NCBI GenBank assembly: GCA_947175805.1
Contig: CAMWOF010000037.1
Location: forward strand, 1 to 12,221
Direction: 5' to 3'
Source of the DNA: an uncultured Clostridiaceae bacterium
Lineage (GTDB): Bacteria > Bacillota > Clostridia > Lachnospirales > Lachnospiraceae
DNA: 12,221 nucleotides
Each line of letters starts with the position of its first letter. Position 1 is the first letter of the stretch. The position numbers and the translations under genes are program-made. Under the pieces are notes generated by a model that was not told the origin of the DNA, did no database searches, and saw only the letters and a list, made by a program, of their open reading frames with translations. This document shows positions 1 to 4,907 of this stretch, piece by piece.

Positions 1-627
1 ACCTGAAACCATCAAAAGCTGCTTGTACTGCTGCGGTGCCTGCGGCAGCGCATAAAACTTCCCCTTAAACTTTCTGGAAGGCACAATATAATCCCTTGCG
101 CCCTCTGGAGAAGATGCACACAGAATCGGCGTCTGCATCTCTACAAACCCAAGCTCTGTCATTTTCTGCCTTAGGAAGCTGATAACCTGAGAACGAAACA
201 GCATATTATCCAATACTTTTCTGTTCCGCATGTCCAGATATCTGTACTGCAGGCGCACATCCTCCCTCGTCTCCTTTGAGGTCACAATTTCAAAAGGAAG
301 CTGGCGTTTCACCTTCCCCAGTACAGTGACCTTCTTTGCGTCCAACTCAATGGTGCCTGTGGGAATCTTCGGATTATAGGTCTCCTCATCCCGGTGCTCA
401 ATCAACCCTTCCACCGAAATACAGTATTCCCTGTTCAGCCCATCCAGCAGACTCGTATCCCGCATAACCACCTGTAACACACCATACATATCTCTTAAAT
501 CAATAAAGGATACGCCGCCATGGTCGCGGATATTCTCAATCCAGCCCGCTACCTTCAGGCTTTTCCCTACATCACCCTCCGATACGCCGTCTAAAGTCAC
601 ATCACGGTAAATATTTGCTTCCGTCAT
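1..627 (-). CDS. aspS: Aspartyl-tRNA synthetase, N-terminal 209 residues (runs off the left edge)
   Basis: Class II aminoacyl-tRNA synthetase that charges Asp onto tRNA in the cytoplasm. No stop is present, so the gene continues beyond base 1; a full bacterial AspRS is about 590 residues. The N-terminal OB-fold anticodon-binding domain spans about residues 1-105. It is followed by the start of the catalytic core: RYLDMRN (129-135), motif 1 region with TPIL (166-169), SSPEGARDY (172-180) and QAPQQYKQLLM (197-207). The ATG at 627 has GGGAG at the right distance. His36 in RDHGG sits where discriminating enzymes such as that of E. coli have Leu; His there is associated with non-discriminating AspRS that also charge tRNA-Asn (family knowledge, not proof). 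A second position linked to specificity holds Glu (residue 82), which I cannot interpret. The gene follows a T-box leader whose best specifier is an Asn codon, fitting a role in Asp-tRNA(Asn) formation for a GatCAB amidotransferase. Confidence 0.96.
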   Translation of the reverse strand, partial: MTEANIYRDVTLDGVSEGDVGKSLKVAGWIENIRDHGGVSFIDLRDMYGVLQVVMRDTSLLDGLNREYCISVEGLIEHRDEETYNPKIPTGTIELDAKKVTVLGKVKRQLPFEIVTSKETREDVRLQYRYLDMRNRKVLDNMLFRSQVISFLRQKMTELGFVEMQTPILCASSPEGARDYIVPSRKFKGKFYALPQAPQQYKQLLMVSG

Positions 628-660
628 AGTATTCTCCCTTCCTATTCTAAATTTAAATTC

Positions 661-686
661 AGCCCCTGCACATACATGTGCAGGCT
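661..686. repeat. Palindrome B between T-box terminator and aspS
   Basis: CCTGCACAT (665-673) and ATGTGCAGG (676-684) form a perfect 9-bp stem with a 2-nt centre. With a small bulge the pairing can extend outwards to 661-686. It lies about 35-60 nt upstream of the aspS start on the transcribed strand. No T-tract follows, so it is not an intrinsic terminator. It could be a stabilising mRNA structure, a processing site, or part of a dispersed palindromic repeat together with the palindrome at 703-726. The structure is certain; its function is unknown. Confidence 0.75.
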
Positions 687-702
687 GCTCTACAGCTTCT
701 TT

Positions 703-726
703 AGCGAACATGCAAGCATGTTCGCT
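703..726. repeat. Palindrome A between T-box terminator and aspS
   Basis: AGCGAACATGC (703-713) and GCATGTTCGCT (716-726) form a perfect 11-bp inverted repeat around two bases. In RNA from the minus strand this is a very stable hairpin just downstream of the T-box terminator. No T-run follows it. Function is unknown. A two-base loop is too tight for RNA, so the inner pairs would open; a perfect DNA palindrome of this kind is also typical of dispersed repeats or protein sites. Confidence 0.78.
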
Positions 727-743
727 TGGCTCACTCTGCACGC

Positions 744-784
744 AAAAAAACGCCCTGAGCCTATTTTTCTTATAAGCTCAGGAC
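744..784 (-). terminator. T-box terminator hairpin ahead of aspS
   Basis: GTCCTGAGC (784-776) pairs with GCTCAGGGC (760-752) over 9 bp with one U-G pair. The stem extends by UUAU/AUAG to about 13 bp around an A-rich loop. Seven T residues (750-744) follow, giving a classical intrinsic terminator. It competes with the antiterminator that contains the T-box sequence. It should form when the cognate tRNA is charged. Confidence 0.94.
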
Positions 785-1069
785 GAATATAATCCGCGGT
801 ACCACCTGAATTACTGACTGTGCAGTCTCTCATTAGGTTCTTTTATAAACCCTGCTGTTTTTCGCACAGCTGCGGCGCACCTACTAAGCCGTGTCTATAC
901 ACAGCACGTTCAGCTTGCGGCTGTTAAAGTGTTATTCACAAAACCTCTGCCTGCGGAGCTTACACCGTCCTCCGCTCGCTGTAGGTGAGTTTTTTCGCTA
1001 CTTCTCTTCGTCATCGCCTTGAATCTGTATCACTTGCCTATGTATACATACTTGCACACATTAGGAAGC
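744..1069 (-). promoter_or_regulatory. T-box riboswitch leader of aspS, probable Asn (AAC) specifier
   Basis: Transcriptional attenuator that senses uncharged tRNA. The T-box AGGTGGTACCGCGG is at 807-794 (read right to left) with the tRNA acceptor-binding bases UGGU at 804-801. Stem I has GACGAAGAGAAGTAG at 1012-998 and an apical hairpin GCGGAG/CTCCGC (974-969 and 958-953) enclosing GGTG. The distal stem closes AAAACTC with GAGGTTTT. The lower stem pairs UGACGAAG (1013-1006) with CUUUAACA (929-922) and GGC (1018-1016) with GCC (921-919). By analogy with the B. subtilis glyQS leader (GAAAGGCA), the segment GAATAACA (937-930) puts AAC, an Asn codon, at 933-931. A short antiterminator helix GTAAT/ATTAT flanks the T-box. 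The T-box identity is certain; the specifier assignment is by hand. A GAC at 895-893 falls inside another hairpin and is less likely. Confidence 0.93.
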
Positions 1070-1075
1070 GCTCCC

Positions 1076-1104
1076 ATTATATATTATGAAAAATTCAATG
1101 TCAA
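1076..1104 (-). promoter_or_regulatory. Housekeeping sigma promoter of the T-box/aspS transcript
   Basis: Perfect consensus TTGACA (1104-1099) and TATAAT (1081-1076) with a 17-nt spacer. Transcription should begin near 1069, giving a leader of about 440 nt that holds the whole T-box before aspS. The -35 box is only 17 nt past the stop codon of the upstream lipoprotein gene. I see no terminator between them, so some readthrough into the leader is possible. Confidence 0.9.
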
Positions 1105-1120
1105 TATTCTGTTTGTATCT

Positions 1121-1618
1121 TTAGTTATATGTAACGGATGATGCAAATTTCTCAATTGTAGCCTTCTGGCTCTCATAATCATTTTTCAGCGTGGCAAAGG
1201 ACAGTACCCAATAATTATCCCCATTATTATAAAATGCTGCATAATAGCAAAAATTTTGTCCCTGCACAGTTTCCTCATACTCACAATATACATAAGAATC
1301 TGCCGTCTGCAGAGATACATCTGTACCATGGGCATCCATGCAAAGCTTTGCATATTCCCGCACAGTACCCACAGTCATACCTACCTCATTAAACTGCTGC
1401 TGTGTCTCACAAACACCCATGACCATAATCTTATTACTCTGATATACAAAATCATAGCCGTCATAGGATTCCTTTGTAAAGGCATCTGTCAGGGTAATGT
1501 TCAAAGCCCCTTCCGTTATCACCTTATCCTCTGCCTGAGATGCAGCACATGCAGTACAGAGCAACATCATAACGCATACCATCGCCAATGCCAGTGTCTT
1601 TTTCATCTTGCTTTTCAT
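1121..1618 (-). CDS. Small secreted lipoprotein of unknown function (165 aa)
   Basis: Residues 1-23 form a lipoprotein signal peptide: basic MKSKMKK, a hydrophobic stretch, then CTAC ending in Cys24, the probable lipidated residue. The lipobox is slightly unusual because -3 is Cys rather than Leu. The mature part, about 142 residues, has no metal or catalytic motif I recognise. Its alternating aromatic and beta-like segments, with a terminal IEKFASSV helix preceded by NYWVLSFAT, recall the PsbP/DcrB-like lipoprotein fold; this is only a resemblance. The start at 1618 has AAAGGAAG upstream. The gene has its own strong promoter at 1723-1751 and lies between the M50 protease gene and the T-box leader. 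It is probably anchored to the outer face of the cytoplasmic membrane. Its role is unknown. Confidence 0.85.
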   Translation of the reverse strand: MKSKMKKTLALAMVCVMMLLCTACAASQAEDKVITEGALNITLTDAFTKESYDGYDFVYQSNKIMVMGVCETQQQFNEVGMTVGTVREYAKLCMDAHGTDVSLQTADSYVYCEYEETVQGQNFCYYAAFYNNGDNYWVLSFATLKNDYESQKATIEKFASSVTYN

Positions 1619-1722
1619 TTTTTAAATCTTCCTTTCTATAATTCCCTCGGTTTGATAATTGCAAGCCAGTTTCTTTCATACCATATCGGTCTTTGTCCCG
1701 CAACCATCAACACAACGATACC

Positions 1723-1751
1723 ACTATAGCATATTTGTCCTTACATTTCAA
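1723..1751 (-). promoter_or_regulatory. Extended -10 promoter of the lipoprotein gene
   Basis: TTGAAA (1751-1746), a 17-nt spacer ending in TGC, then TATAGT (1728-1723). The TG one base before the -10 box makes it an extended -10 promoter. It gives a leader of about 100 nt before the ATG at 1618. The -10 surroundings (ATATGCTA, then TGG) closely match those of the aconitase promoter at 12035-12063. No clear terminator separates it from the M50 gene, whose stop is about 20 nt upstream. Confidence 0.82.
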
Positions 1752-1769
1752 CAGATATCTTTTCCTGTC

Positions 1770-2930
1770 TTATAAGTCTAACTTCCCAATATCAGGATGT
1801 CCTGCTGCCTTTAATCTTTCTACCTCTTTCAAAGCAGTGCCATAGTCAAACCTCACCGGATAGACATCTTTTAATGCTTTTAAATCACAAAGCTCCCTAG
1901 TTGCCTGCATCTCATCCTTTTTGCAGCAGTGATAGTATGCAAACATAAGCATTTTCCTGGCGGGATAGCTACTGGTCTGATTAATGTATTTCTTTAATTC
2001 CTTCGTGTAAAGCTTCTTAATCTCCTCCTGCCGACACGCCCCGATCAGCTCATGATAGAGCAAATCACACTGCGCTTCGTACTTAAACAGCCCTAATACA
2101 CCCTCGGTCTCAAAAAGACGCCTGCTACATGCCTCCGCCGCCTCATATTCTCCCTCTGCAAGATATATCAGGCTGCACAAAGAAAATAAATTCCCCTCGC
2201 CAACATTTGTAATATCCTCATAAGAAAATTCCTTGATGCCGGACAGCAGTTCTTCGGAAATATCGGATAGCTGTTCTTTCTCTGACATCTGCGCATTTGC
2301 TGTCAGGCAGTAATAAAGTGCCGCCTTTGCGTGGGCATTACGCCCCGTAATAAAAATATTATAACCGTCATTTACCATTCCCCCTGCTTTCATGGGAAAC
2401 AGATTCATAATACAACAAATCAGCCCTGAGATGCCCCCCAAAAAGAACACGATATAGGTAGCCAGGGTATATGTGAAAATGCTGTACAGATACATGCTCA
2501 GGGAAGCCAGAACCATATTTGCCAGGGGGCCCCCCAGCAAATACCATGTATCTTCCATTTCCTCCGGCTTTGAAGGCGGCGGACACATCAGACACTGCCC
2601 ACTCGTGCCTTTTAGAGTCATTTTCTTTGTAGTCAGCTTACCATTTTCTTTTACCAGCACAAGCTTTCCCACCCGAAAGCTGACAAACCGATATCCAGTA
2701 AGCAAACCGGCAATGAGGTGCCCGAATTCATGAAAAATAGTATGAATACTAAACCAAATCAGCAAAACAAGCAGACTCCCGCCATAAAACAGCATGGACT
2801 GCCCGGTATCGAGCTCACCATATAACAGCGTCTCTATTTCTGCCATCTCCCTGCCCCACCAGACAAAAGGAAGCAGTGAGAGCAGATAGCAGATAATCGT
2901 CAATATAGTATCCCTTGTTTTTTCATTCAT
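1770..2930 (-). CDS. M50-type (site-2-protease-like) intramembrane metalloprotease, 386 aa
   Basis: Membrane zinc protease of the M50 family. Zinc site HEFGH (67-71) lies in a membrane helix, LGGPLAN (132-138) matches the conserved GGPLAN loop, and NLFP (176-179) followed by NDG (187-189) supplies the Asp third ligand. Hydrophobic helices are at about 10-25, 47-75, 133-150 and 153-178. From about residue 195 the protein is soluble and helix-rich with Ala, Glu and paired Cys residues. This looks like a TPR-like cytoplasmic tail rather than the PDZ domain of RseP. GGAGG stands 8 nt before the ATG. The gene begins 2 nt after the stop of the carbon-nitrogen hydrolase gene, with its ribosome site inside that gene, so translation is likely coupled. 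Substrate is unknown; anti-sigma factors or membrane peptides are typical for the family. The HExxH type is certain, the function is not. Confidence 0.88.
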   Translation of the reverse strand: MNEKTRDTILTIICYLLSLLPFVWWGREMAEIETLLYGELDTGQSMLFYGGSLLVLLIWFSIHTIFHEFGHLIAGLLTGYRFVSFRVGKLVLVKENGKLTTKKMTLKGTSGQCLMCPPPSKPEEMEDTWYLLGGPLANMVLASLSMYLYSIFTYTLATYIVFFLGGISGLICCIMNLFPMKAGGMVNDGYNIFITGRNAHAKAALYYCLTANAQMSEKEQLSDISEELLSGIKEFSYEDITNVGEGNLFSLCSLIYLAEGEYEAAEACSRRLFETEGVLGLFKYEAQCDLLYHELIGACRQEEIKKLYTKELKKYINQTSSYPARKMLMFAYYHCCKKDEMQATRELCDLKALKDVYPVRFDYGTALKEVERLKAAGHPDIGKLDL

Positions 2931-2932
2931 TT

Positions 2933-3760
2933 TTATTTTCCTCCATATATGTCGTTTATCGACTTTCTGTCCTTCCGCACTGGGAATTCCGCCCGATACT
3001 TTCCTACATCATTTTCTATCTCATAAAGGGAATATCCCTCCGCTGTCTGCTCCCCCAGCACCGTGCCATCCGGGCATATCAGCATACTGTCTCCTGCATA
3101 TGCTGTCCCTGCCATCTCTCCATAGCAGTTTATAACTGCCATATAGCACTGGTTTTCAATAGCCCTCGCCTGGGACATTATTTTCCAATGCCCTCGCCGC
3201 ACTGCCGGCCAGTTCGCCCCCAATATAATCAAATCACAATTATCTCCTAATGCCATAAACTGCTCCGGAAACCGTAAATCATAGCAGATGGCAAGCCCGA
3301 TGTGAAAGCCTTCATAATCAAAAGAAACTAGCCTGTCTCCGCCTTCAAAATACCGATTCTCTCCGGCATAGGAAAATGGATGGATCTTCACATAGTCTCC
3401 CAAAATGCTGCCGTCCCTATCCACCACCGCATAGTGGTTATGGGCCTTCATACCGTCCTGTAGCGTGAGATTGGCAATCGTTTTTCCCTTATCTGCCTTA
3501 TTATGCCCCGCAGGCGCTGTATAGCCAAAGGCGATGGCAACACTGTACTTTGCTGCCACCGCCTGCATACGCTTCATGGTCTCCTGATTAAAATCCATGG
3601 TTGCGGAAATGTTCATGGAAAAACCTGTAAAGCTCATTTCCGGCAGGCACAGAAGATCCGCCCGCTTTGCTTCCGCCTCTTTCAACAGGGAATCCAGCTT
3701 CCCGATATTCGCTTCCTTGTCCTCCCAGACAATCTGCGTCTGGCACAGCATAACTCTCAT
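2933..3760 (-). CDS. Carbon-nitrogen hydrolase (nitrilase superfamily, omega-amidase-like), 275 aa
   Basis: Cytoplasmic amidase of the nitrilase superfamily, using a Glu-Lys-Cys triad to hydrolyse C-N bonds. With the ATG at 3760 the triad is Glu41 (LPEMSFTGF), Lys125 (YVKIHPFSY) and Cys159 (ICYDLRFPE). A second conserved Glu lies in AGENRYFEGG. ANWP followed by HW and SQARAIENQ is typical of the omega-amidase/NIT2/YafV-MtnU branch, which deaminates 2-oxoglutaramate or 2-oxosuccinamate; exact substrate is inference. Length fits the single-domain family. I chose ATG 3760 because GGGAG lies just upstream; an in-frame TTG at 3781 lacks such a site. A promoter is visible at 3803-3832, and the M50 protease gene follows after 2 nt. 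Confidence 0.92.
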   Translation of the reverse strand: MRVMLCQTQIVWEDKEANIGKLDSLLKEAEAKRADLLCLPEMSFTGFSMNISATMDFNQETMKRMQAVAAKYSVAIAFGYTAPAGHNKADKGKTIANLTLQDGMKAHNHYAVVDRDGSILGDYVKIHPFSYAGENRYFEGGDRLVSFDYEGFHIGLAICYDLRFPEQFMALGDNCDLIILGANWPAVRRGHWKIMSQARAIENQCYMAVINCYGEMAGTAYAGDSMLICPDGTVLGEQTAEGYSLYEIENDVGKYRAEFPVRKDRKSINDIYGGK

Positions 3761-3802
3761 ACTATTCTCCCGTGCGACCAATTATAACTTTTATATGAAA
3801 AG

Positions 3803-3832
3803 ATTATAACATGATATAGATTCCCGATACAA
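3803..3832 (-). promoter_or_regulatory. Promoter of the carbon-nitrogen hydrolase/M50 operon
   Basis: TTGTAT (3832-3827), an 18-nt spacer and TATAAT (3808-3803), with TG one base before the -10 box. The ATG at 3760 lies about 35 nt past the likely start of transcription. A second TATAAT occurs closer to the gene (3780s) but has no matching -35 box. No convincing terminator of the upstream Xre gene was seen between 3885 and 3833. Confidence 0.75.
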
Positions 3833-3885
3833 CCATTTTATGAAATTTTCCGTCTGTTTTATAAAGGTTACCGCAAACACATGCT

Positions 3886-4797
3886 TTACTGCAAATCCAC
3901 AATCAGCTCCGAGCAGATTCCAGAAATGCTTAAAACATCCTCATTTTCCTCCTTGTCCCTGTTTTCACCTATGACTTTCCGCTCTGCATTTTCCCACTCC
4001 ACAACCTGTCCATCCTTCATATAATAGACCTCACATCTTCTGCCGTTATTCCTGACTGCCGGGCACTCTGCCTCCGGGATATGCACAATCGTCTTTGCCT
4101 TCCATTGATTTGCATCCAAACGCCCCCGCACCCGGTCAATGGTAATCTCATAATCCGTTTTGGAGGTCAGCTCAATGCTGCCGCTGCTCTCTGAAACCAG
4201 AATCTGCTCTGCATCCCCGTCATACTCCAACCGTTTGATGTGAAGTCCTGCTATTTCCAGTTGTTTTACTGAGGCGGCAATCTCGCAGTGCTCCGCATAT
4301 TTTTCAGGCAGCATGATATTGATTGAAACCGCCTCCTCCGCTTCATAACGGCTGATTTTGTCCTTTTTCACACAGTTCACGTCCAGCCTGTTTCTATTTC
4401 CATCCAGCTTGATTTTGAATATACTGTCTAAATCCTCTAAGGTATCGGACTGCAGGCAGATATGCAACTTCTCATCCGTCCCTGAGGATACCGTCAACGC
4501 CCTTGCGCTTCCCAGGTTAATGTTAAAATGCCGCTCACAGTCAATATCATAAAGCGTCTCACTGGTAAAAAGCTCCGGCTTCGCCTCTGCCTTTATCTGC
4601 TTTGACGTCAAAATCAATTCGTCCAGAGTAGTTTTAAATATTTCTGCTATAATCACCAAATTTTCAATATCAGGAAGCCCTTTTCCCGTTTCCCATTTCG
4701 TTATAGCCTGTCTGGACACCCCGATTTTTTCCGCAAGCTGCTCTTGGGACAATCCCTCTTTTTGACGTATTTCCCGTAATCTCTCTGAAAAATTCAT
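3886..4797 (-). CDS. Xre-family transcriptional regulator with beta-rich C-terminal region (303 aa)
   Basis: DNA-binding regulator. Residues 1-62 are a Cro/C1-type helix-turn-helix: LREIRQKEGLSQEQLAEKIG, then VSRQAITKWETGKGLPD. A short linker follows. The region from about 75 to 303 is rich in beta-strand patterns, with no enzyme motif. It resembles the DUF4097-like beta-strand repeats found behind HTH domains or as putative adhesin domains; this is a resemblance only. GGAGG stands 4 nt before the ATG. It is encoded 110 nt after the ABC permease, in the same direction. It has a candidate promoter (4868-4897) with a perfect inverted repeat in the spacer, which fits self-repression. The likely job is to control the ABC exporter next to it or its own expression; what it senses is unknown. 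No membrane segment is visible. Confidence 0.88.
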   Translation of the reverse strand: MNFSERLREIRQKEGLSQEQLAEKIGVSRQAITKWETGKGLPDIENLVIIAEIFKTTLDELILTSKQIKAEAKPELFTSETLYDIDCERHFNINLGSARALTVSSGTDEKLHICLQSDTLEDLDSIFKIKLDGNRNRLDVNCVKKDKISRYEAEEAVSINIMLPEKYAEHCEIAASVKQLEIAGLHIKRLEYDGDAEQILVSESSGSIELTSKTDYEITIDRVRGRLDANQWKAKTIVHIPEAECPAVRNNGRRCEVYYMKDGQVVEWENAERKVIGENRDKEENEDVLSISGICSELIVDLQ

Positions 4798-4867
4798 ATT
4801 TCCTCCAATCTGTCATACCTCTCAAAAAACACCTGACACTTCCACAACTCATTTTTTACTTAATGCG

Positions 4868-4897
4868 ATTTTAGCGTCCCCTTACGCTATCAGACAA
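4868..4897 (-). promoter_or_regulatory. Candidate promoter of the Xre gene with a palindromic operator in its spacer
   Basis: TTGTCT (4897-4892), an 18-nt spacer and TAAAAT (4873-4868). The perfect inverted repeat TAGCGT-N6-ACGCTA (4872-4889) fills the spacer and touches the -10 box. That is the usual place for an operator of an Xre/Cro repressor. No T-run follows the hairpin on the minus strand, so it is a poor terminator for the ABC permease gene. The promoter boxes are moderate matches; the palindrome is exact. Confidence 0.55.
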
Positions 4898-4907
4898 ATT
4901 TCTTCCA

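Noticed and set aside
888..905. GAC (Asp) or overlapping GACAC (Asp/His) as the T-box specifier
   Set aside because: An attractive match for an aspS leader, but these bases lie in a hairpin (GCTGTGT with ACACGGC) outside the stem I geometry, while AAC at 933-931 aligns with the known specifier position and leaves a well-paired lower stem.
3758..3781. TTG start of the carbon-nitrogen hydrolase at 3781
   Set aside because: No ribosome site lies upstream of the TTG, while ATG 3760 has GGGAG just ahead and gives the normal N-terminus for the family.
4872..4889. Palindrome as the terminator of the ABC operon
   Set aside because: Only a 6-bp stem, and A rather than T residues follow it on the transcribed strand.
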